Assembly: GCA_002432095.1 (NCBI GenBank)
Contig: DJFQ01000052.1
Span: 292-6,107 of the forward strand
Origin: Marinagarivorans sp. UBA5868
GTDB lineage: Bacteria > Pseudomonadota > Gammaproteobacteria > Pseudomonadales > Cellvibrionaceae
Length of the DNA: 5,816 nucleotides
Direction: 5' to 3'
Part shown: positions 1-5,148 of the stretch, one piece after another
Layout of the letters: the number at the start of each line of letters is the position of its first letter
Position numbering within the stretch: the stretch's first letter is position 1
Program-made: the position numbers and the translations under genes
The notes under the pieces: generated by a model
Database searches by the model: none
The model's input: only the letters and a program-made list of their open reading frames with translations
Told to the model about the DNA's origin: nothing

Positions 1-165
1 CTGAAGCAGGAAAACCGGCGGCTCGCCAAGAAACTCAAACTAACGCAGGAAGCGCCACCGGAGGACAATCAGGAGGTTAAAACGCTGCGCAAGGAGCTGA
101 ATACGCTGCAAGCGAAATACAATGATCTGGAGGAGAAGTTCCTGAACCTCAAGCTTAAGGAGTAG
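1..165 (+). CDS. C-terminal fragment of a coiled-coil protein (5' end outside window)
   Basis: The first frame is open from the window edge to a TAG at 163-165 and encodes 54 residues; the start lies to the left of the window. The visible part is highly charged, rich in Lys, Glu, Gln and Leu. It shows heptad-like leucine spacing in two stretches (residues 1-15 and about 26-54), separated by a short Pro-Pro-containing break (residues 19-20). This is typical of a long coiled coil ending a protein. No catalytic motif can be seen and I do not recognise the family. It lies on the same strand as the cyclase downstream, but the 246-bp gap argues against tight coupling. The frame is supported by the composition and by the lack of a better alternative; the function is unknown. 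Confidence 0.6.
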   Translation: MKQENRRLAKKLKLTQEAPPEDNQEVKTLRKELNTLQAKYNDLEEKFLNLKLKE

Positions 166-411
166 GCTCACGCAGAGATGGACATCCATAGGCAAAAATC
201 GTTTAATGCGCTGTCAGATAACAATAAGATATTTAAGGTTATGAGCCCCGCTATAAAAAAGATACGGCCATAATCAACAGCAAGACAGTGAAAAGACCCT
301 CTATAAAGCAAAGCAGACCTGGATAACGACCGCTTCGTTACCCATGTTCCGGCGTCCGCTGGCGAAGAAACAGAACGAAACAAGGCTTCATGACAAGAAC
401 AAGGTGTATTT
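166..411. other. Intergenic region upstream of the cyclase gene
   Basis: These 246 bp separate the coiled-coil gene from the cyclase. I found no strong hairpin plus T-tract and no near-consensus sigma-70 promoter. The best AT-rich -10 candidates are TAAGAT at 225-230 and TATAAA at 252-257 or 302-307, none with a convincing -35. Two tiny plus-strand ORFs are possible. One is 31 codons (178-273, basic, no good ribosome-binding site). The other is 23 codons (344-415), whose TGA overlaps the cyclase ATG as ATGA. Neither has enough support to be called a gene. Confidence 0.5.
401..406 (+). promoter_or_regulatory. Ribosome-binding site of the cyclase gene
   Basis: AAGGTG lies 5 nt before the ATG at 412. 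This is good Shine-Dalgarno complementarity at a suitable distance and supports that start codon. Confidence 0.7.
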
Positions 412-1794
412 ATGAGTGATGCCTCTGGCAATAAATCAGAGGATACCCAGGATTTTTCCCTACGCCAGCATGACATTCGCGCCCTAATTTGCCTGGCGGC
501 TGCGGGAACTGTACTGGCACAAATCAAGTGGCAGCAAATTGACTGGCTGATGGTTGGCATCACCGCCGGGGTTTTTCTCTATACGTTTCTAAGCTACTGG
601 TTCATCAAGCGCCGGGCCATCAATCCCAACAAAGCCTTCGACCGTTTTATGACGGCGGATGCGGCGGTGATCGGCGTAGTGTTGAGTTTTTCGGACTTTA
701 ACCTGCTGCCCACCATTCTTTTTATTACCATGGTGCAGTTTAACAGCCTGATTAACGGCGGCATTCGCAAATGGGCAATCGACAATACTGCGATGATTGC
801 CGGCATTATCTTGAGCTTTTTTGTTCGCCAGCCACAGTGGGTGTTCTCCGACAAACTCGAAATCAGCAGCATCAGTCTTATCGGTATTTTCACCTACTTT
901 TGCGCTTATGCACTTTATGCACATAAGAAGATTCGCAAGATGGAGATGCACATAAAAAAACTCTCCAACGAACACACCATGTACAAATTGCGGACTTATA
1001 AACTGTCCCGTTATTTGACGCCAACGGTGTGGAAGGCGATCAACGAAGGGCGGGAAAAATCTCTTACCACCGAGCGCAAACGCGTCACTATTTTTTTCTC
1101 CGACATTCAGGGCTTCAGTGCACTTTCTGAAGAGTTGGAAGCAGAGACTTTGACGGAGTTATTGAATTCCTACCTTACGGAAATGGCCCGTATCGCCACC
1201 AAGCATAAAGGCACCATCGACAAGTTCATGGGCGACGCCATTATGGTGATTTTTGGTGACTCACAGAGCGAAGGTTTAAAAGGGGATTGCCTGCGAGCGG
1301 TCTCCATGTCCATCGAGATGCGCAAAAAAATGAAAGAGCTGCAACAGCGCTGGTTCAACCAGGGAATCAAAAAGCCGTTGCTGATTCGCATGGGTATTAA
1401 TACCGGGTTCTGCACGGTGGGTTCTTTTGGTACCAGCCACTATATGGACTACACCGTTCTGGGAACACACGTAAACTTGGCGTCGCGCCTGGAGTCGGCT
1501 GCGGACCCCGGCGAGATTTTGATTTCACACGACTCCTGGGCACTGGTTAAAGATGTCGTGTTATGTCGCGACAAAGGTGAAATTAGCGTGAAGGGATTTA
1601 GCCAGCCGGTCCGGGTTCATCAGGTTATCGATTTCCGCAAAGACCTGGGCAAAGATCAAAGCTGGTTTGAAGACAACACGGATGGCTTTTCCATGCACTT
1701 GGATCTCGAAAAAATCCGCAATTATGACAAGGAACGTATTTTGGAGATGCTGCAGAAAGCCTCAGAGCGATTACGCGAAAAAAACATCAATTGA
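412..1794 (+). CDS. Membrane-bound class III (IIIb-type) adenylate cyclase
   Basis: This 460-residue protein has a membrane input half and a cytoplasmic cyclase domain that probably turns ATP into cAMP. The N-terminal half holds about six hydrophobic helices, near residues 22-37, 45-65, 82-94, 97-115, 122-138 and 151-170. A charged linker helix (171-200) then leads to the catalytic domain at about 220-405. The metal-binding aspartates are D231 (in FFSDIQGFS) and D275 (in KFMGDAIM). K271 is the purine-recognising lysine, and N355 and R359 (in HVNLASRLE) are the transition-state residues. The second purine-specifying position is T348 instead of Asp, the Lys/Thr pair known from class IIIb cyclases such as CyaC. 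All catalytic residues are present in one chain, so a homodimer with two active sites is expected. A charged tail of about 50 residues (410-460) follows the domain. The start is supported by AAGGTG at 401-406. Adenylate rather than guanylate specificity is inferred from K271/T348. No sensory domain is recognisable beyond the membrane segments, so the stimulus is unknown. The gene converges on queF, with 14 bp between stop codons. Confidence 0.93.
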   Translation: MSDASGNKSEDTQDFSLRQHDIRALICLAAAGTVLAQIKWQQIDWLMVGITAGVFLYTFLSYWFIKRRAINPNKAFDRFMTADAAVIGVVLSFSDFNLLPTILFITMVQFNSLINGGIRKWAIDNTAMIAGIILSFFVRQPQWVFSDKLEISSISLIGIFTYFCAYALYAHKKIRKMEMHIKKLSNEHTMYKLRTYKLSRYLTPTVWKAINEGREKSLTTERKRVTIFFSDIQGFSALSEELEAETLTELLNSYLTEMARIATKHKGTIDKFMGDAIMVIFGDSQSEGLKGDCLRAVSMSIEMRKKMKELQQRWFNQGIKKPLLIRMGINTGFCTVGSFGTSHYMDYTVLGTHVNLASRLESAADPGEILISHDSWALVKDVVLCRDKGEISVKGFSQPVRVHQVIDFRKDLGKDQSWFEDNTDGFSMHLDLEKIRNYDKERILEMLQKASERLREKNIN

Positions 1795-1808
1795 TTTTTG
1801 TGGCCGCA

Positions 1809-2696
1809 CTACTGGCGAGGGGCAAGCCACAGCGGCACATCCATTAACTGTGAGCTGCGAAAGGGGTTTATGTCCAACCCTCCCCTCCGCGTGTAGCGCG
1901 CATACACCCAAAGGCTTTCCGGCTGCCCTACTTCCGTCAAATCCGTAAAAATTCGCTCCACGCAATTTTCATGAAAATCCTGGTGCTGGCGGTAAGACAC
2001 AACGTAGCGCAGTAAGCTATCCGGCTTGATCCCCCTACCCTGCCATCCCACCCAGAGCGACGCCCAGTCTGGCTGCCCTGTAACGGGGCAATTGCTTTTG
2101 AGTAAATGACTGCACCACACGCCAGTAAAGGATTCATCGGCCGGAATCAAAATGTCGGCGCTGGGCTTTAGTACAGTATTTTGCAACCGCAGGTTGTCTC
2201 GGTTTTCCTCGGAAAAGTTATCACTGTTTTCCAAAGACAACTTATCTGGGTTTTCTAATGAAAAGCTATCCAGCATTACAGCTTGCGGCGATTGCGCTCG
2301 ACGCCGCTCGTCAAATTCGGCTAGCTCAAACAGTCGCACAGCGACCTGCCCACCGGCAACAGCAGACAAGTCGCGACTCAATAGCGAGTGCAATGCCTCC
2401 CAGGATTCCACTTCGGTCTGATTAAACGAATTCAGATAATATTTGAAGGATTTTGATTCGATCAAGTTGACGCTGCTCGCGGGAATAGTGAATTCCGCAA
2501 TGGCGACCTGAGGCTTTCCGCCTGGCGCCAGCCAGCTCAGCTCATACGCTGTCCAGACGTCCGCTCCAAAAAAGGCGATATTGGGCAATTGCCGACGCGA
2601 CAAATCCCGCGGAATAGGCTGCAGCAGAGACGCATCATAGCGCTCAACATAAGCTTGGGTTTGACCAAGCTTCAATTCACCCATCGGATCATGCAT
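1809..2696 (-). CDS. queF: NADPH-dependent 7-cyano-7-deazaguanine (preQ0) reductase QueF, two-domain type
   Basis: QueF reduces the nitrile of preQ0 to the amine of preQ1 with NADPH in the cytosol, a step of queuosine biosynthesis for tRNA wobble bases. The protein is of the long tandem-domain kind (E. coli QueF, about 282 residues). The N-terminal half carries the NADPH motif ESKSFKYYLNSF (residues 80-91). The C-terminal half carries the nucleophile C203 and proton donor D210 (in SNCPVTGQPDW), H242-E243 (in DFHENC) and the conserved YARYTRRGGLDINPFR. A longer frame begins at 2744, but I chose the ATG at 2696. It has GAGGTG (2706-2701) just upstream, gives the family length (295 residues), and the extra 16 residues would only be a shadow of the permease tail. 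An oddity is the four tandem 8-residue repeats at residues 143-174, between the two halves. This is the last gene of the yadG-yadH-queF operon. Confidence 0.96.
   Translation of the reverse strand: MHDPMGELKLGQTQAYVERYDASLLQPIPRDLSRRQLPNIAFFGADVWTAYELSWLAPGGKPQVAIAEFTIPASSVNLIESKSFKYYLNSFNQTEVESWEALHSLLSRDLSAVAGGQVAVRLFELAEFDERRRAQSPQAVMLDSFSLENPDKLSLENSDNFSEENRDNLRLQNTVLKPSADILIPADESFTGVWCSHLLKSNCPVTGQPDWASLWVGWQGRGIKPDSLLRYVVSYRQHQDFHENCVERIFTDLTEVGQPESLWVYARYTRRGGLDINPFRSSQLMDVPLWLAPRQ
2175..2270 (-). repeat. Four-copy in-frame 24-bp tandem repeat inside queF
   Basis: Read on the minus strand, four consecutive 24-nt units (2270-2247, 2246-2223, 2222-2199 and 2198-2175) encode DSFSLENP, DKLSLENS, DNFSEENR and DNLRLQNT. 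The consensus is D-x-[F/L]-S-x-E-N-x. Each unit starts GATA(A/G)(C/G), and the first three carry GAAAAC near the end. The copies have diverged at the DNA level, so the duplication is not recent, but frame and period are kept exactly. The tract lies in the linker between the N- and C-terminal halves of QueF, away from the catalytic residues, and is probably tolerated as a surface loop. Confidence 0.85.
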
Positions 2697-2700
2697 CTCA

Positions 2701-2706
2701 CACCTC
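2701..2706 (-). promoter_or_regulatory. Ribosome-binding site of queF, overlapping the permease stop codon
   Basis: On the minus strand GAGGTG lies 4 nt before the ATG at 2696 and overlaps the permease TGA (2707-2705). This fixes the queF start downstream of the longest possible frame. It also suggests that ribosomes finishing the permease hand over to queF. Confidence 0.75.
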
Positions 2707-3478
2707 ACGAGCGCAGCTTGCGCCCCTTCTGCAATAAATACCAAGCGAATAAATAAGCGACCACCAGCATGCCCGCGATACCGCTGACGGCGAGATTGAC
2801 GTTAACATCAGACACGCCCAAAAACCCGAAACGGAACGCGTTTACCATATATAAAATCGGATTGAATTGGGAAACACCTTGCCAAAATTCTGGCAGCATG
2901 CTGATGGAATAAAAAACGCCGCCAAAATATGTCAATGGCGTCAAAATAAAAGTAGGAATTATCGAAATATCATCAAATGAATTGGCGAAAATGGCATTGA
3001 TTAAACCCGCTACTGAAAACAACGATGATGTCAGCAAAATGACAAATACAGTGAGCCACGGGTTTTCAATAATAAAATTGGTAAAAAATGTGGACGCAAA
3101 GGTAACAATTCCGCCCACCACCAAGCCCCTCAGCACGCCTCCCGCAACATACCCCAAGAGAATGATATAGCTAGGCGTGGGGCTTACCAGAAGTTCCTCA
3201 ATGCTGCGATGAAATTTGGCGCTAAAAAAGGAGGAGACAACGTTGGAATAGGAATTATTGATCACCGCCATCATCACCAGACCTGGGACGACAAAAGACA
3301 TGTAATCAAAGCCACCCATCTGCCCTATGCGCTCGCCAATTAGATGGCCAAAAATAACAAAATATAAACCCATGGTAATGACAGGAGGAATCAGCGTCTG
3401 CACCCATATACGGGTAAACCGAGTGATTTCTCTCCGCAAAATCGTGCGAAATGCAATCCACTGCTGCGTAATGGTCAT
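2705..3478 (-). CDS. yadH: ABC-2 type transporter permease, YadH-like
   Basis: This 257-residue inner-membrane protein is the membrane half of an ABC-2 exporter and partners the ATPase encoded just upstream. It closely resembles E. coli YadH as I remember it (about 256 residues). An amphipathic N-terminus with RIWVQTLIPPVITM leads into about six membrane helices (roughly 25-47, 60-80, 104-130, 140-163, 171-192 and 228-250). The ABC-2 coupling-helix motif FHRSIEELLVSPTP sits at 89-102, NPILYMVNAFRFGFLG at 206-221, and the tail ends in KGRKLRS. The start is well fixed: ATG at 3478 overlaps the ATPase stop as ATGA, and GGAGG lies upstream inside the end of the ATPase gene. Export rather than import is inferred from the ABC-2 family. 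The substrate is not shown by the sequence and is not well established for the YadGH family. Confidence 0.95.
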   Translation of the reverse strand: MTITQQWIAFRTILRREITRFTRIWVQTLIPPVITMGLYFVIFGHLIGERIGQMGGFDYMSFVVPGLVMMAVINNSYSNVVSSFFSAKFHRSIEELLVSPTPSYIILLGYVAGGVLRGLVVGGIVTFASTFFTNFIIENPWLTVFVILLTSSLFSVAGLINAIFANSFDDISIIPTFILTPLTYFGGVFYSISMLPEFWQGVSQFNPILYMVNAFRFGFLGVSDVNVNLAVSGIAGMLVVAYLFAWYLLQKGRKLRS

Positions 3479-4431
3479 AGCCCACCTCCCACTCGCTCTT
3501 GTCGCTCATGCTTCTGCACCAAAGTCACAAACAATTCCTCCAGGCGATTGACCTTATTACGCATACTAACCACCGCGATATTCTGCTCGGCTAGCTGCTG
3601 GAATAGATCATTGAGCGGCTGACCTTTTTCAACCTCCACCTCAAGACTGTGACTGTCGCGCAAGCGCAGTTGATATTGGCTAATCACCGGACAGATGGAT
3701 AATTCATCTCGCACATCGAGAATGAACACCTCACGATTGAGTTGCTTGAGCAGCTTTTTGACACTAGTGTTTTCCACGATCTCGCCCTTATTGATGATCG
3801 CCACATTGCGGCAAAGATTTTCCGCCTCTTCGAGATAATGTGTGGTCAAAATAATCGTGGTGCCGGCGCGATTGATTTCCGTCAGAAATTCCCACATAGA
3901 ACGCCGCAACTCGATGTCCACGCCAGCGGTGGGTTCGTCGAGGATCAACAGCTTCGGCTGATGTACCAATGCACGCGCGATCATCAAACGACGCTTCATT
4001 CCGCCAGAAAGATTTCTGGCCGGCTCATTACGCTTTTCCCACAAATTCAACTGACGCAAAAGCGCCTCGCTCGACGCCAAAGCTTGGTGTCGCGGCACTC
4101 CGTAAAATCCCGCCTGGTTCACCACGATGTTCTGAACCTTTTCGAAAACACTAAAGTTAAACTCCTGGGGAACTACGCCGATGCATTGCTTCGCATGGGA
4201 GAAATTCTGGTCAATATCATTGCCAAAAATGGAAACGGTTCCCGAACTTTTACGCACCAACGACGAAATAATGCCGATGGTGGTGGACTTGCCTGCTCCG
4301 TTAGGACCAAGCAACGCAAAAAAGTCTCCAGGCATAACATCAAGACTGACACTGTTGAGCGCCACCAATCCATTGCCATAGACCTTGCTGAGGGAGCGAA
4401 TCGAAAGCGCGGATGATGGTTCAAGTGTCAT
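3475..4431 (-). CDS. yadG: ABC transporter ATP-binding protein, YadG-like
   Basis: This 318-residue cytoplasmic ATPase powers the YadH-like permease. All nucleotide-binding motifs are intact: Walker A GPNGAGKST (42-50), Q-loop Q89 in VVPQEFNF, signature LSGGMKRR (141-148), Walker B LLILDEP (161-167) with catalytic E166, D-loop AGVD (169-172) and switch H198 in TTHYLEEAE. A C-terminal regulatory extension (about 230-318) contains SMRNKVNRLEELFVTLV, shared with E. coli YadG (about 308 residues). The ATG at 4431 lines up with the N-terminus of YadG, but no Shine-Dalgarno sequence is visible before it (the preceding bases read TCCTGCCTC), which is unusual given the good sites of the two downstream genes. 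It is the first gene of the operon, and the repeat-bearing leader lies directly upstream. The last bases overlap the permease start by 4 nt. Confidence 0.95.
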   Translation of the reverse strand: MTLEPSSALSIRSLSKVYGNGLVALNSVSLDVMPGDFFALLGPNGAGKSTTIGIISSLVRKSSGTVSIFGNDIDQNFSHAKQCIGVVPQEFNFSVFEKVQNIVVNQAGFYGVPRHQALASSEALLRQLNLWEKRNEPARNLSGGMKRRLMIARALVHQPKLLILDEPTAGVDIELRRSMWEFLTEINRAGTTIILTTHYLEEAENLCRNVAIINKGEIVENTSVKKLLKQLNREVFILDVRDELSICPVISQYQLRLRDSHSLEVEVEKGQPLNDLFQQLAEQNIAVVSMRNKVNRLEELFVTLVQKHERQERVGGGL

Positions 4432-4470
4432 GAGGCAGGATTCCGAGCAAAATAAAGAGGGTGCAACTTT

Positions 4471-4583
4471 AACAAATTTGCGAGCGGCAACAAATTTGCG
4501 GATAACGGCAAAATTTGCAGATAACCAGAAAACTTGAGAGTAAAAACAAATTTAGAGGTGAAAACCAATTCTTACGTGAAAAC
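4471..4583. repeat. Degenerate 18-19 bp tandem repeat array upstream of yadG
   Basis: Two units share AACAAATTTGCG exactly (4471-4482 and 4489-4500). They are followed by GCAAAATTTGC (4508-4518), a weaker unit near 4529-4540, ACAAATTTA (4546-4554), and two GTGAAAAC words (4558-4565 and 4576-4583). Centres fall about every 18-19 bp: 4476, 4494, 4513, about 4532, 4550 and about 4568. The core CAAATTTG is a perfect palindrome in the two best units. The tract is non-coding on both strands as far as I can tell. It lies between the terminator of the tRNA operon and the yadG start, so it would fall in the yadG promoter or 5' untranslated region. Confidence 0.65.
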
Positions 4584-4609
4584 AATAGTCTTGGCTGGTT
4601 AGACACCAA
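4582..4609 (-). promoter_or_regulatory. Possible promoter of the yadG-yadH-queF operon
   Basis: On the minus strand TTGGTG (4609-4604) is followed after 16 bp by TATTGT (4587-4582). The match to sigma-70 consensus is only moderate, three of six and four of six. Its position, after the tRNA terminator and before yadG, is right. If used, transcripts would carry a leader of about 140 nt containing the repeat array. Other promoters within the AT-rich tract cannot be excluded. Confidence 0.3.
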
Positions 4610-4656
4610 CCCGCGATAAAGGAAGAAGAGATTATCGAGCAGTATTTTGCGGGCAT

Positions 4657-4686
4657 AAAAAAAGCAGCTTCGCAGCTGCTTTTTTT
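4657..4686 (-). terminator. Rho-independent terminator of the tRNA-Glu/tRNA-Gly operon
   Basis: A perfect stem pairs 4657-4669 with 4674-4686. It has a GCAGCT/AGCTGC core with a 4-nt loop, flanked by seven A on one side and seven T on the other. On the minus strand it begins 3 nt after the CCA of tRNA-Gly and gives a classical GC stem plus U-tract. The A/T arms make it symmetric, so it could also stop transcription arriving on the plus strand. Confidence 0.9.
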
Positions 4687-4689
4687 ATT

Positions 4690-4765
<76 letters not shown>

Positions 4766-4769
4766 ATAT

Positions 4770-4845
4770 TGGCGTCCCCAAGGGGATTCGAACCCCTGTT
4801 ACTGCCGTGAAAGGGCGGTGTCCTAGGCCTCTAGACGATGGGGAC
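4770..4845 (-). tRNA. tRNA-Glu (anticodon UUC)
   Basis: The 76-nt minus-strand sequence starts GTCCCCATCGTCTAG and ends in GGGGACGCCA with the CCA encoded. The anticodon arm CCGCCCTTTCACGGC carries TTC, and the T-arm AGGGGTTCGAATCCCCT is intact. The acceptor stem GTCCCCA/TGGGGAC is complementary. It is very close to E. coli tRNA-Glu. It is the first gene of the operon and lies about 35 nt downstream of the predicted transcription start. Confidence 0.97.
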
Positions 4846-4886
4846 TTAAATCTTCAACAACTCTGTTGTCGTCAGAAGTGGGGCGC

Positions 4887-4915
4887 ATTCTATTGGCGGT
4901 GCTGGGGGCTGTCAA
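4887..4915 (-). promoter_or_regulatory. Sigma-70 promoter of the tRNA operon
   Basis: On the minus strand a perfect -35 TTGACA (4915-4910) is followed after exactly 17 bp by TAGAAT (4892-4887), five of six to the -10 consensus. The bases just after the -10 read GCGCCCC, a GC-rich discriminator of the type linked to ppGpp/DksA (stringent) control of stable-RNA promoters. Upstream of the -35, about 4916-4945 is a run of A and T resembling an UP element. Transcription would start near 4880. Growth-rate control is inferred from these features. Confidence 0.9.
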
Positions 4916-5148
4916 CACTTTTATAAAAAGTTTTTTATTAATTTCCTTTCTCATTTCTTGGCCTGCGGGAAAATAAAACACCTTGGATGGCATCCCAACA
5001 ATTAGCTTAAAAAACAGCCACATAGCGGAGGCATGGCGCGCTACTGCACCACAAACCGCCCGGGGTGGCGAGCCAGTGCTGTTTGCTCGGGTTTGCAAGG
5101 CGGGGGCATCCTGACTAGCCTTTTAAAGAACCCCTGACGATACCCGCA
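4916..5148. other. Intergenic region between the tRNA promoter and the plus-strand gene at 5149
   Basis: Together with the tRNA promoter and leader, the stretch without a gene is 303 bp (4846-5148). The left part is AT-rich and belongs to the tRNA promoter. The right part (about 5020-5110) is GC-rich. A weak plus-strand promoter candidate is TTGGAT (4983-4988), 18 bp, TTAAAA (5007-5012). A 34-codon plus-strand ORF (5033-5137) ends 11 nt before the next gene; its GGAGG lies only 1 nt before its ATG, too close for normal initiation, and I do not call it a gene. Confidence 0.4.
5052..5095 (+). other. Possible stem-loop in the leader of the gene at 5149
   Basis: CAAACC (5052-5057) can pair with GGTTTG (5090-5095), and CGAGC (5069-5073) with GCTCG (5085-5089). 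The right arm is continuous and the left arm has an 11-nt bulge. A second weak hairpin follows, AAGGC (5097-5101) with GCCTT (5118-5122), and ends in TTTT. These could be chance pairings in GC-rich DNA. No known riboswitch is recognised. Confidence 0.25.

Noticed and set aside
178..273. 31-codon plus-strand ORF after the coiled-coil gene
   Set aside because: It has no convincing ribosome-binding site and no family resemblance; a frame this short is common by chance.
168..563. 131-residue minus-strand ORF over the cyclase start region
   Set aside because: It lies antisense to the well-supported cyclase and its leader, has low-complexity Ser/Arg/Leu-rich composition and no recognisable domain.
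1786..1795. Palindrome ATCAATTGAT flanked by A and T runs, as a shared terminator for the cyclase and queF
   Set aside because: The stem is short and AT-only at its centre with no room for a loop, so it would be a weak terminator at best.
2697..2744. Longer queF start at 2744
   Set aside because: The extra 16 residues overlap the permease tail in another frame and have no similarity to the QueF N-terminus; the ATG at 2696 has a good ribosome-binding site.
3742..4416. 224-residue plus-strand ORF
   Set aside because: It is exactly antisense to the ATPase gene, whose motifs are all intact, and it has no recognisable domain.
4471..4583. CRISPR array
   Set aside because: The units are 18-19 bp, degenerate and directly abutting, with no unique spacers and no cas genes nearby.
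4432..4656. preQ1 riboswitch controlling the queF operon
   Set aside because: I could not find the short pseudoknot pattern of preQ1-I, a GC stem followed by an A-rich tail just before the start; the leader shows only AT-rich repeats.
4823..5098. 91-residue minus-strand ORF
   Set aside because: It spans the tRNA promoter and ends within tRNA-Glu, and its composition is not protein-like.
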